Below are positions 8,344-16,831 of a stretch of 64,000 nucleotides of DNA, in pieces. A program made the translations under genes and the position numbers. Position 1 is the stretch's first letter. The number at the start of each line of letters is the position of its first letter. The DNA lies in NCBI RefSeq assembly GCF_016065055.1, contig NZ_CP065856.1, positions 1,797,836 to 1,861,835 on the forward strand, read 5' to 3'. Origin of the DNA: Halosimplex litoreum (GTDB lineage: Archaea > Halobacteriota > Halobacteria > Halobacteriales > Haloarculaceae). Under the pieces are notes generated by a model, which was given only the letters and a program-made list of their open reading frames with translations, made no database searches and was not told where the DNA came from.

Positions 8344-8395
8344 CGGCCCCTGCCGCCGGCCTGCCGGAGCTGTGAGCGGGTGGGCAAAGCGAACG

Positions 8396-8401
8396 CTATT
8401 A
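8396..8401 (+). promoter_or_regulatory. Probable TATA element of the first trpS
   Basis: CTATTA lies 31-36 bases before the ATG at 8432, in a short AT-richer patch of a 88-base gap. The spacing fits a nearly leaderless transcript. Confidence 0.4.
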
Positions 8402-8431
8402 GTGCGTGTCGGCGCGAGTACATCCCAATCG

Positions 8432-10057
8432 ATGACATCCGATTCGCCCGATTCAGACGCGCCGGAGGGGGACGCGTTGCGTGCCGACGGCGGGGTCGAC
8501 GCCGAAGGCGCCGACGACACGACGCTGGACCCGTGGGGCTCGGCGACCGTCTCGGACTACCGCAAGCTGTTCGCCGAGTTCGGTATCGAGGAGTTCGACG
8601 AGGTCCTGCCCGAGGTTCCGGACCCCCACTACTTGATGCGCCGCGGAGTCATCTTCGGCCACCGCGACTACCGCCCGGTCGCCCGCGCGATGCGCGACGG
8701 CGAAGACTTCGCCGCCCTGTCGGGCTTCATGCCCACCGGCGACCCGCACATCGGCCACAAACTCGTCTTCGACGAGATCGTCTGGCACCAGCAGCAGGGC
8801 GGCGACGCCTACGGTCTCATCGCCGACCTGGAGGCCCACAGCGCCCGCGGGCTCACCTGGGAGGAGATCGACACCCACGCCACCGACTACATCCTCTCGC
8901 TGCTCGCCCTGGGTTTCGACCCCGAGGACGGCGAGTTGTATCGCCAATCCACGAACCGGGAGGTCCAGGATCTCGCCTTCGAACTCGGCGTCGAGGCGAA
9001 CTTCTCGGAGCTGCAGGCGATCTACGACTTCGACGGCGAGACGGACGTCTCGCACATGCAGAGCGTCGTCACGCAGATGGCCGACATCCTCTACCCGCAG
9101 ACCAGCGAGCCCCGTCCCACCGTGATCCCGGTCGGGCCCGACCAGGACCCGCACATGCGCCTCGCTCGCGATCTGGCCGCGCGGATGCGGTACTTCCGCG
9201 TCACCGAAGCGTTCGCCGGCTTCGAGGTCGACGAGGACGAACGGGTTCTCCTCGGCGAAGTCTACGAGTCGCTGACGGCCCGGGAGGGCGACGCGACCAG
9301 CGGGGACGGCGATGGCGACGACACGCTGCGCTGTGAAGACGCCGCCGCCGCGCTGCGTGCCGACCGCGAATCCTACGAGGCGGCGGGCTACGACGGGGCG
9401 ACCGTCGAGGCGGTCCTCGAAAAGCTGGAGAACGCCGGCATGGAGCCGATCCGCCGTCGGACTCGCTTCCTCGGGCGCAACGCGACCGACGCCACCTTCG
9501 ACGCGCTGATCGAGGCGGTCGACGGCGAGAAGCGCGTCTACGACGAGCACGTCGACGCCTTCGAGCTCTCCCACGAGGCGGCGGAAGATCTCGCTCGCGA
9601 GGTCGAACTCGACCACGGCGGCTACGGCTTCGTCCCGCCCTCGTCGATCTACCACCGCTTCATGACCGGGCTCACCGGCGGCAAGATGTCGTCGTCGGTG
9701 CCCGCCTCGCACATCTCCCTGCTCGACGACCCCGACGAGGGCTACGACAAGGTGAAGGCGGCGACGACCGGCGGGCGCCAGTCCGCCGAAGAGCAGCGCG
9801 AACTCGGCGGCGAGGCCGACGAGTGCCCCGTCTACGAGCTGTACGCCTACCTGCTGGCCGGCGACGACGACGAACTCGCCACGGAGGTCTACGAGGAGTG
9901 TGTCGGCGGCGAGCGTCTCTGTGGCGGCTGCAAGGAGCAGGCCGCCGAGTTGATGGCCGAGTTCCTCGAGGACCACCAGGACAGACGCGCCGAGTGGGCC
10001 GACCGGCTGGACGAACTCGACGTCGACCTCGACGTGGCGGCCGACCGACGGGGCTAA
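8432..10057 (+). CDS. trpS: Tryptophanyl-tRNA synthetase, haloarchaeal paralogue with long insert
   Basis: 541 residues. A class I synthetase with HIGH as DPHIGHKLVFDEI (about residue 109) and KMSKS as GGKMSSSVPA (about 418). The order and the MQSVVTQMADILYP and PVGPDQDPHMRLARDLAARM blocks match the archaeal/eukaryotic TrpRS/TyrRS group, and the overall type is one of the two TrpRS forms known in haloarchaea. An acidic, Gly/Asp-rich insert (about 280-320) between the Rossmann halves makes it longer than the second TrpRS at 47499. It charges tRNA-Trp with tryptophan, though a specialised role is possible given the duplicate. A Cys pair (LCGGC) occurs near the C-terminus. Confidence 0.85.
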   Translation: MTSDSPDSDAPEGDALRADGGVDAEGADDTTLDPWGSATVSDYRKLFAEFGIEEFDEVLPEVPDPHYLMRRGVIFGHRDYRPVARAMRDGEDFAALSGFMPTGDPHIGHKLVFDEIVWHQQQGGDAYGLIADLEAHSARGLTWEEIDTHATDYILSLLALGFDPEDGELYRQSTNREVQDLAFELGVEANFSELQAIYDFDGETDVSHMQSVVTQMADILYPQTSEPRPTVIPVGPDQDPHMRLARDLAARMRYFRVTEAFAGFEVDEDERVLLGEVYESLTAREGDATSGDGDGDDTLRCEDAAAALRADRESYEAAGYDGATVEAVLEKLENAGMEPIRRRTRFLGRNATDATFDALIEAVDGEKRVYDEHVDAFELSHEAAEDLAREVELDHGGYGFVPPSSIYHRFMTGLTGGKMSSSVPASHISLLDDPDEGYDKVKAATTGGRQSAEEQRELGGEADECPVYELYAYLLAGDDDELATEVYEECVGGERLCGGCKEQAAELMAEFLEDHQDRRAEWADRLDELDVDLDVAADRRG

Positions 10058-10314
10058 CGGGCCCGACCACAGCGAGGACCGCGGGAGGCGAACGGCCGAC
10101 GGATCGGCGCGACCCCCGCGATCGTTCGGTACACCGCTCGTTCGGAGCGGCGCCGTCGTCCCGTCCGGCGCGTCTTCCGTAGGACTCCTGCACGCACGCT
10201 GGGTGATTTCCCAAGGATAATGTGGGTGAATGACATACGAACGGTCGGATGACTGACAGTGGCAGTGGACGGGGTGGTATCGATATCGAAGAGCGAGGCC
10301 GGACGGGTCGTGCG

Positions 10315-11496
10315 ATGACGACGGTCCGGTCGCTCGCGATCGTCGCGCTGGTCGTCACGGCCGCCAGTCTCGCCGGATGTGGGATGCTCGGCGGAGGCGG
10401 TGGCGGCGGTGACGGCGGCGACAGCGAAGCGCAGGGGAACGTCGACGCGCCCCGCGAGGTCGCCGAACCCATGGACCCCTCGGCGACCGAGGTCTTCGAT
10501 CGCGTCACCGAGATCATGGGCGTCGAGGCCGAGGCGCCGGGCGTCAGGGTGACGAACCTGCCGACCAGCCGCAACGTGTCGTCCCCGTTCGTGACCGCGA
10601 TGGTGGGGCTACCCGACGACCCCCAACGGCTGACGAACCCCATCAACGCGACGTACGACCCCGAGGAGAACTCGGTCCTGTTCAACGACGAGGCCGTCTT
10701 CGACCTCAACGGCTCCCAGATCGAGTACCAGCTCGCCTACAACATCGCGCTCGGGCTCCACTACCAGAACGACTGGATCGACGACGAGGACTCCCAGAGT
10801 GCCGTCTTGCGGGGGACGCTGAACGCCGTCATGCGCGAGTACACCGACGAACACATGGACACGAACTACGTCGACGCGTACGACTCCGCGGAGGCGGCCT
10901 TCGAGTCGACCACCGCCTACGAGTGGGCCACTTACGAGGCGCTGAACTACTACGGCGCCGAGTACGTCGCCTCCCAGACCGACTCCGCCAGCGATATCCA
11001 GTCGATCTACGAGGGCGGCGTCCCCGAGACGACCGAGCAACTGCTCCACGACACCGACGAGGGGGCGACCGACCTCTCGGTGACGACCAACGTATCGAAC
11101 TGGTGGATCGACGAGCGGATGCCACGTCTAGAGGCGACGCTCGGTGAGCTCGGGACTCGCGCGGTCCTCCGGAGCCAACTCTCGGCCTCGGAGGCCACCG
11201 CGGCGGCCGACGGCTGGGGCAACGACACCGGGATGGCGTTCACCTCGGCCCGCAACGAGTCGGCCGGCGCCGTCTGGGTCCACAGCTGGGATTCGGCGAG
11301 CGAGGCCGACGAGTTCGCGAACGCGACCGAGGCTTACGCCGAGGCCAGGGCCGACGGTACGTACGCCGTCAACGTCACGCGGCCCGCGGAGGACACGACC
11401 GTCGTGGTCGCTCACCGCGGGACGTTCATGCAGAACGCGGAGATCACGTACGCCGGCGGGACCGTCGAGGTCGTCGTCGGCGGCGGCTCGTCGTAG
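10315..11496 (+). CDS. Putative lipoprotein, exported, function unknown
   Basis: 393 residues from the ATG at 10315. The N-terminus is a short basic start, a hydrophobic helix (VRSLAIVALVVTAASLAG) and a lipobox LAGC, then a Gly/Asp spacer, so the mature protein should be lipid-anchored on the outer face of the membrane. There is no twin arginine, so Sec export is more likely than Tat. The region 120-230 has the look of a helical metalloprotease-like scaffold (YNIALGLHYQNDWIDDEDSQSA and DSAEAAFESTTAYEWATYEAL) but no HExxH motif. Several N-x-S/T sequons could be glycosylated. A start at 10249 is possible because GATAAT sits about 30 bases upstream, but it would give an atypically long n-region. 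Confidence 0.75.
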   Translation: MTTVRSLAIVALVVTAASLAGCGMLGGGGGGGDGGDSEAQGNVDAPREVAEPMDPSATEVFDRVTEIMGVEAEAPGVRVTNLPTSRNVSSPFVTAMVGLPDDPQRLTNPINATYDPEENSVLFNDEAVFDLNGSQIEYQLAYNIALGLHYQNDWIDDEDSQSAVLRGTLNAVMREYTDEHMDTNYVDAYDSAEAAFESTTAYEWATYEALNYYGAEYVASQTDSASDIQSIYEGGVPETTEQLLHDTDEGATDLSVTTNVSNWWIDERMPRLEATLGELGTRAVLRSQLSASEATAAADGWGNDTGMAFTSARNESAGAVWVHSWDSASEADEFANATEAYAEARADGTYAVNVTRPAEDTTVVVAHRGTFMQNAEITYAGGTVEVVVGGGSS

Positions 11497-11537
11497 AATC
11501 GACTGCGACTCTCCGTTTTCCACGGTCGTAGCGACCG

Positions 11538-11753
11538 TTACTCTTCGATCTCGATTTCGATCGGTTCGGTGGCAGGCTCGACGGAGCCGGCCTCGAGGCG
11601 CTCGGCCAGCCGCCAGCTCGCGACGGCCCCGAGCGTCCCGAGGGCGACACCGGCTCGGACCCCGGTGTCCCGGTCGCGCAGGAGTCGACCGAGGACGTAC
11701 CCCACGAGGAAGTTGATCGCGAAGTTGAGCACGGCGCTGCGAGTGCGGTCCAT
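11538..11753 (-). CDS. Small membrane protein of unknown function
   Basis: 71 residues. The first 45 residues hold two hydrophobic segments (about 8-24 and 34-46) separated by a short charged loop with RLLRDRD; the tail is acidic and ends EPIEIEIEE. This suggests a two-helix hairpin with a cytoplasmic acidic tail. No domain is recognised. It is convergent with the lipoprotein gene (41-base gap). Confidence 0.65.
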   Translation of the reverse strand: MDRTRSAVLNFAINFLVGYVLGRLLRDRDTGVRAGVALGTLGAVASWRLAERLEAGSVEPATEPIEIEIEE

Positions 11754-12264
11754 ACGCGCCCTTTGTGACCCGAAGGCATAGACGTTGCCTCGCGGTCGCC
11801 GCCGGACGGCAGCCGCGGTCGCCGAGTCCGGAACCCTTTTGCGCGGCGCCGTGAATTGCTCTCACATGGCACCCGAACCCACGACGGGACGGCCCGCCTC
11901 GCGGTCGCGCCTCGCCTGCCAGCCTGCGGCCTCGCGGCCCGGGTTCGGGTTTTTCGCCGGTGCCTGACGGACGGCGGACGCCCGGACCCGACGGTTCGTG
12001 CCGAAACAAACCTCGGGGGTCCCGGCGGAAACCGTCCGCGTCGGCTCGCGGGGCGAGCGGAGACCGCTGCTCCGCGCTCGCTCGTTTCGGTGACGCGACC
12101 TCGCACCTCGCGGGTCGCTCCGCTCCCCGCTCGTATCGCCGAGGTCCTCGCTTCGTCTGCTCACGGCGCTTCGCGCCGTTCGCACGGCACGAGGGACCGA
12201 CGGTCCCTCGCCGCTCGGACCTCGCAACCGTTAACTGACGACCACGCAGATTCACGACCAACGA
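11754..12264. other. Gene-free interval with hairpins upstream of pheS
   Basis: About 510 bases without a supportable gene; open frames here are Arg/Pro-rich and lack the acidic bias of real proteins in this genome. It carries a perfect 10-base inverted pair ACCCGAACCC (11871-11880) and GGGTTCGGGT (11941-11950), then palindromes such as GAGGGACC-gac-GGTCCCTC near 12190-12210 and ACGGCG-cttcg-CGCCGT near 12165. The pheS promoter must lie near its 3' end. Confidence 0.55.
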
Positions 12265-13788
12265 ATGAAACTTCCGGAAACGCAGGTCGCCGTGCTCGAA
12301 GCCGCGAGCGCGGACGACCCCACGCCAGTCGAACGGATCGCCGAGGAGACCGGCGAGCAAGCCCAGGCGGTGGCCGGCGCCGCCTTCGAACTCGAAGAGC
12401 AGGGCTTGCTCGCCGTCACCGAACGGACCGAGGCCGACCTCGTCCTGACCCAGGAGGGCGAACAGTACGCCTTCGAGGGCCTGCCCGAACACTCGCTGTG
12501 GGTCGGCGCCCTCTCCGGCGGCGCCGACGAGGAGCCGATGGAACTCGGCAAGGCCATCGGGCCCGCCGGCCTGCAGGGCGAGCAGGTCGACATCGCGCTG
12601 TCGAACTTCGCCCGGAAGGGGATGGGGACCATCGACAGCGGCACCATCACCGTCGACCCCGAGTTCGATCCCGACTCCGACTCCGAGTCCGACCTCCTCA
12701 AGCGGCTCCAGGACGAAGCGGTCGACCCCGACGAGGTCGACGAGGAACTCGTGGCCGCGCTCGAACGCCGCGGGCTCGTCGAGGTCGAGGAGTCGACGGT
12801 GCGTGAGGTCGCGCTGACCGACGAGGGCGTCACCGCGATGATGGAGGGCGTCGACGTCGCCGAGACCGTCGGCCAAGTCACGCCGGAACTGCTCACCTCC
12901 GGCGAGTGGGAGGAGGTCGAGTTCGCCGAGTACAACGTCCAGGCCGACGCGGAGACGGTCCACGGCGGCAAGCCCCACGCGCTGCGGGAGATGTCCGAGC
13001 GCGTCAAGGACGTGCTCGTCGGCATGGGATTCCAGGAGATGCAGGGGCCACACGTCGACGCCGACTTCTTCATCAACGACTGCCTGTTCATGCCCCAGGA
13101 CCACCCGGCGCGCAACCACTGGGACCGGTTCGCCCTCGAAGAACCCGCCCAGATGGACCGGGAGAACCTCCCGCCGGACCTGGTGGATCGGGTCGAGGCC
13201 GCCCACCGCGACGGCGTCGGCCCCGACGGCGAGGGGTACCACTCCCCCTGGGACGAGGACTTCGCCCGCGCGCTCGCGCTCCGGGGCCACACGACGAACC
13301 TCTCGGTGCGCCACCTCGCCGGCCTCGCCGAGGGCGACCTCGAACCGCCCCAGCGATACTTCTCCATCGAGAAGGCCTACCGCAACGACACGCTCGACTC
13401 GACGCACCTGCTGGAGTTCTTCCAGATCGAGGGGTGGGTCATGGCCGAGGATCTCTCGGTGCGGGACCTGATGGGCACGTTCACCGAGTTCTACGAGCAG
13501 TTCGGCATCACCGACGTCCAGTTCAAACCCCACTACAACCCCTACACCGAGCCGAGCTTCGAACTGTTCGGCCGCCACCCTGAAACTGGGGAGCTCATCG
13601 AGATCGGGAACTCGGGTATCTTCCGCCCGGAGATGCTCGAACCGCTCGGCGTCGAGGCCGACGTGATGGCCTGGGGGCTGGCGCTCGAACGCCTGTTCAT
13701 GCTCGCGACCGGCGCCGAAGACATCCGCGACGTGCACGGCACGCTCGTGGATCTCGACTTCCTGCGCAACGAGGAGGTGGTGTACTGA
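12265..13788 (+). CDS. pheS: Phenylalanyl-tRNA synthetase alpha subunit
   Basis: 507 residues, the long archaeal/eukaryotic form with N-terminal winged-helix domains (about 1-200: TQVAVLEAASADDPTPVERIAEETGE is the first helix-turn-helix) before the class II catalytic core. In the core, motif 2 is near YFSIEKAYRNDTLDSTHLLEFFQIEGWV, and motif 3 is the GLALERLFML stretch near the C-terminus. With PheT it forms the alpha2beta2 enzyme that charges tRNA-Phe. Its TGA overlaps the pheT ATG by one base (TGATG), so the two subunits are translationally coupled and made in equal amounts. Confidence 0.96.
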   Translation: MKLPETQVAVLEAASADDPTPVERIAEETGEQAQAVAGAAFELEEQGLLAVTERTEADLVLTQEGEQYAFEGLPEHSLWVGALSGGADEEPMELGKAIGPAGLQGEQVDIALSNFARKGMGTIDSGTITVDPEFDPDSDSESDLLKRLQDEAVDPDEVDEELVAALERRGLVEVEESTVREVALTDEGVTAMMEGVDVAETVGQVTPELLTSGEWEEVEFAEYNVQADAETVHGGKPHALREMSERVKDVLVGMGFQEMQGPHVDADFFINDCLFMPQDHPARNHWDRFALEEPAQMDRENLPPDLVDRVEAAHRDGVGPDGEGYHSPWDEDFARALALRGHTTNLSVRHLAGLAEGDLEPPQRYFSIEKAYRNDTLDSTHLLEFFQIEGWVMAEDLSVRDLMGTFTEFYEQFGITDVQFKPHYNPYTEPSFELFGRHPETGELIEIGNSGIFRPEMLEPLGVEADVMAWGLALERLFMLATGAEDIRDVHGTLVDLDFLRNEEVVY

Positions 13789-15587
13789 TGCCAACAGTCG
13801 AAATCGACCCCGACGAACTCCGCGAGTTGACCGGCCACGACGAGAAGAGCGACGACGAACTCCGCGAGGACATGTTCGCCCTCGGCCTCGAGTACGAGGG
13901 CGAGACCGACGACGGCGAGTTCGAACTCGAGTTCGCGCCCGACCGACTGGACCGCCTCTCGGTCGAGGGCGTCGCCCGCTCGCTACGCTACCAGTACGGC
14001 GACGACCGTGGCGTCTACGTCCCGACGACCAACGACGCCGACTGGACCATCGAGGTCGATTCGGACGTGCCCGACGAGCGCCCGTACGTCACCGGCGCCG
14101 TCGTCCGCGGACTGGACATGGACGAGGCCGCCCTCGAGTCGCTCATCCAGCTCCAGGAGAAGCTCCACGCGACGATGGGCCGCCAGCGGGCCAAAGGCGC
14201 TATCGGTGTCCACGATCTGACCATGCTGAAAGGTCAGGTCGGCGCCCGCGGCGGCGAGGACACCCCCGAAGAGGAGGACGACCCCCGGACCGAAGTCGCC
14301 CCCTCCGGCGGCAAGTCCGTCCGCTACACCGGTATCGGCCGCCGAGGCGACCGATTCGTCCCTCTGGAGGAGAACCACGAGATGACCCCCCAGGAGGTGC
14401 TGATGGCTCACCACACCGCCAACAAGTTCGCCGACCTGGTCGACGACTACGAGTCGATGCCGGCCATCTACGACGACGTCGGGATGTTCTCGTTCCCGCC
14501 GATCATCAACGGCAAGCGCACGGAGGTCACCACCGACTCCCGCGATCTGTTCGTCGAGATGACCGGCACCGACCAGTGGACGATCGACCACATGCTCAAC
14601 ATCGTCTGCTACGCGCTCGATGCCCGCGGCGGTCGCGTCGAGGAAGTCGCGGTCGAATATACGGACGACGCCAGCGGCGACTACGCCGGCAACACGCTCG
14701 TCCGCCCGAACTTCGACACCAGGACCAAGACCGTCGACCACCCCGCCATCGAGTCGATGCTCGGCGTCGATCTGGACGGCGAGGAGGTCGTCGACCTGAT
14801 GCAGCGGGCCGGCCTCGACGCGGAGGCCGAGGACTACGATGCTGGCGAGGACGCCCTCGCCTACGAGGTCGAGATCCCGCCCTACCGCGTCGACGTGCTC
14901 CACCCCGTCGACGTGATCGACGACGTGGGCCGAGCCTTCGGGTTCAACGAACTCGACCCGAAGTATCCCGACGTGTCGACCGTCGGCGGCCGTCACGAGC
15001 GTTCCCGACTGGAACGGGCCACCCGCGAGACGCTCGTCGGCCTCGGCTTCGAGGACCTGCTGAACTTCCACCTCGTCAGTGAGGAGGCCAACTACGACCG
15101 TATCGGGATCGAGCGCGGCAGCGCCGCGCTGGGCGGCGGCGAGCCCGCCGTCATCGGCGAACCGTACAGCGAGGACTACGAGATCGTCCGCACCTGGGCG
15201 CTGCCCTCGGTCATGCTCGTCCTGGAGAACAACACTCACCGCGCGTACCCTCAGCACCTCTCGGAGGTCGGCCTCGCCATCGAGCAGGACGAGACCCAGC
15301 CGACGCTGGTCGACGAGCGCCACACCGTCGCGGCCGCCGTCGCCGACCACGACGCATCCTACGAGGACGCCAAGGCTTCCTTGCAGGCGCTGTGTCGCGC
15401 CTTCGACGTCGACCTGGCCACCCCGCCGACCGACCACCCGACGTTCATCTCCGGGCGCACCGCCGACGTGATCATCGACGGCCGGAAGGCCGGTGTCATC
15501 GGCGAAGTTCACCCCAAGGTGCTCGTCGAGTACGACCTGGAAGTGCCCGTCGCCGCCTTCGAGTTCGACCTGGACGCGCTACGGTAG
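13788..15587 (+). CDS. pheT: Phenylalanyl-tRNA synthetase beta subunit
   Basis: 599 residues, of usual length for the archaeal type, which lacks the bacterial N-terminal EMAP/tRNA-binding module and the anticodon-binding C-terminal domain. It opens MPTVEIDPDELRELTG; the B3/4 editing domain lies around 85-260, B5 around 310-380 (DVLHPVDVIDDVGRAFGF), and the inactive synthetase-like domain forms the rest. Together with PheS it binds tRNA-Phe and edits mischarged tyrosine. The protein ends FEFDLDALR; the last 55 bases before the stop are repeated exactly 232 bases downstream (15761-15815), where the copy reads on to ...ALRND before its own stop. Confidence 0.96.
   Translation: MPTVEIDPDELRELTGHDEKSDDELREDMFALGLEYEGETDDGEFELEFAPDRLDRLSVEGVARSLRYQYGDDRGVYVPTTNDADWTIEVDSDVPDERPYVTGAVVRGLDMDEAALESLIQLQEKLHATMGRQRAKGAIGVHDLTMLKGQVGARGGEDTPEEEDDPRTEVAPSGGKSVRYTGIGRRGDRFVPLEENHEMTPQEVLMAHHTANKFADLVDDYESMPAIYDDVGMFSFPPIINGKRTEVTTDSRDLFVEMTGTDQWTIDHMLNIVCYALDARGGRVEEVAVEYTDDASGDYAGNTLVRPNFDTRTKTVDHPAIESMLGVDLDGEEVVDLMQRAGLDAEAEDYDAGEDALAYEVEIPPYRVDVLHPVDVIDDVGRAFGFNELDPKYPDVSTVGGRHERSRLERATRETLVGLGFEDLLNFHLVSEEANYDRIGIERGSAALGGGEPAVIGEPYSEDYEIVRTWALPSVMLVLENNTHRAYPQHLSEVGLAIEQDETQPTLVDERHTVAAAVADHDASYEDAKASLQALCRAFDVDLATPPTDHPTFISGRTADVIIDGRKAGVIGEVHPKVLVEYDLEVPVAAFEFDLDALR
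15529..15583. repeat. Direct repeat, proximal copy (3' end of pheT)
   Basis: These 55 bases are the last 18 codons of pheT before the final stop. They recur without a mismatch at 15761-15815. The two copies bracket 177 bases of noncoding sequence. Confidence 0.93.
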
Positions 15588-15673
15588 CACCGCGAGCGAA
15601 CAGTGCGAGGCGCGAGGTTACCGAGCGCCTCGGTGTGAACGGGGAACGAAGTGACCCGTGAACTGAGCGAGCG

Positions 15674-15694
15674 TCTTTTTGCCCCATCTTTTTG
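15674..15694 (+). terminator. Oligo-T terminator after pheT
   Basis: Two T-runs, CTTTTTG, stand 12 bases apart in an otherwise GC-rich sequence, about 90 bases after the pheT stop. Oligo-T on the coding strand is the usual archaeal termination signal. Confidence 0.45.
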
Positions 15695-15760
15695 CGGTGA
15701 GCAGTGCCCGCAGCCCGGCGTCGCCGGGCGAGGACACCCGAACCGGAAAAAGGTGGTCGC

Positions 15761-15815
15761 AGTACGACCTGGAAGTGCCCGTCGCCGCCTTCGAGTTCGA
15801 CCTGGACGCGCTACG
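15761..15815. pseudogene. Duplicated 3' tail of pheT (distal copy)
   Basis: An exact 55-base copy of the pheT terminus. Read in the pheT frame it encodes YDLEVPVAAFEFDLDALR and continues RND to a TGA at 15826-15828. It has no start signal and is not a gene. The distal copy may be the original pheT end, displaced when about 177 bases plus a new end were inserted, or simply a tandem duplication remnant. Confidence 0.85.
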
Positions 15816-15882
15816 AAACGACTGAACGCGGATCCGCCCCCTCTCACGGGCCGCTTTCGGTGGTCCCCACTGCGGTCGGCAG

Positions 15883-16185
15883 TCACTCCGAGCCGGCCGA
15901 CCCCGACTCGTCGAGCCGGCGCTCGTACTTCGCCAGCGAGGTCTCCAGAGCGTCCTCGGCGTCGATGTCCAGCGCGTCGGCGGTCGCCAGCAGCGCGAAG
16001 ACGGCGTCGCCGAGTTCGTCTTCGCTGACCGTCAGCTCCTCCGGGGCGGCGCCGTACTCACTGGACGTGGCGGCGTCGCCGGCGATCTCGCCCACCTCGG
16101 CGGCCAGATCCAGCACCCGGTAGGCCGGGTCGGCGCCCATGTCGTGTTCGTCGACGAACGCGGCGACGCGGTCCTGTGCGTCCAT
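15883..16185 (-). CDS. MazG-like nucleotide pyrophosphohydrolase
   Basis: 100 residues. The all-helical MazG signature is visible: the first metal-binding helix has LDLAAEVGEIAGDAA (E-x-x-E-like acidic pattern around 27-36), and the second has SEDELGDAVFALLATADALDID (E-x-x-D around 54-60). The family hydrolyses nucleoside triphosphates to monophosphates and pyrophosphate and often cleans house of non-canonical NTPs. The first motif has fewer glutamates than the classic EExxE, so activity should be tested. It is convergent with pheT, separated by the pheT tail duplication. Confidence 0.8.
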   Translation of the reverse strand: MDAQDRVAAFVDEHDMGADPAYRVLDLAAEVGEIAGDAATSSEYGAAPEELTVSEDELGDAVFALLATADALDIDAEDALETSLAKYERRLDESGSAGSE

Positions 16186-16271
16186 GGGTCGAGATCGCCC
16201 CGTCCAAACAAAACGGTTCGGCGGCGAGTGCAGCGGTACGACCGTCCCGTCGGTCGCCGGTCACGACCGTC

Positions 16272-16703
16272 TCACCGAACGACGGTCACGGTCACGGGCG
16301 CTTCGCCGACGACGGTCGTCGCGACGGTGCCGAGGAGTCGGCGGCCGATATCGGAGCGGTCGCCGCCGTGACCGCCCATGACGACGTGGTCGACGCCGAG
16401 GTCGTCGACGGTCGCCAGGATTGTCTCGGCGGGGTCGCCCGTCTCGACGACGGGCTCGACGGTCCGGTCGGCCTCGGCGGCGGCCTCGCGAGCGCGCTCG
16501 ACGAGCCGCTCGGCGCGCTCGCGGGCCTCGGCCTGCCGCTCGTCGCCGGGTTCGAGAACGCCGCCCTCGGTCATCGAGGCGTCGAGCGGCGTGACGACGT
16601 TCAGGACGGTGACGCGGCAGTCGAACGTCTCCAGCGCGTGGGCGAGCGCGTCGTCCGCGAGTGGAGACCCGTCCAGCGGAACGAGCACGTGCGATGGGGC
16701 CAT
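16272..16703 (-). CDS. Universal stress protein (UspA family)
   Basis: 143 residues from the ATG giving MAPSHVLVPLDGS. The fold is an alpha/beta Rossmann-like dimer. The ATP-binding pattern G-x2-G-x9-G-(S/T) is visible as GGHGGDRSDIGRRLLGTVATTVV (about 110-130), so this is an ATP-binding-type Usp; first-strand DGS is also conserved. Usp proteins are cytosolic and induced by stress, with poorly defined targets. It is divergent from the MDR dehydrogenase gene, with a 128-base gap that contains both promoters. Confidence 0.9.
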   Translation of the reverse strand: MAPSHVLVPLDGSPLADDALAHALETFDCRVTVLNVVTPLDASMTEGGVLEPGDERQAEARERAERLVERAREAAAEADRTVEPVVETGDPAETILATVDDLGVDHVVMGGHGGDRSDIGRRLLGTVATTVVGEAPVTVTVVR

Positions 16704-16831
16704 ACCCGGAGAGAGCAGGCCACGACACAAGTATCTACGGCGCCGCGTGCGGCGGGGACTCACCCGTCGGAGCGCCCGACGGACTCGCCGCCGCCGTCGA
16801 ACTCTTGACCGTCGGCCACCGATCGCGACCC

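Noticed and set aside
11862..12227. Possible gene in the interval upstream of pheS (minus strand, 121 codons)
   Set aside because: Arg/Pro/Ser-rich product with high pI and internal palindromes; unlike any real protein in this window.
11128..13794. Very long minus-strand open frame (888 codons) opposite the lipoprotein and pheS genes
   Set aside because: It is the antisense shadow of pheS and its neighbour. Composition (Val/Arg/Gly-rich, few acidic runs, no family pattern) is that of a GC-rich reverse frame, and pheS is unequivocal.
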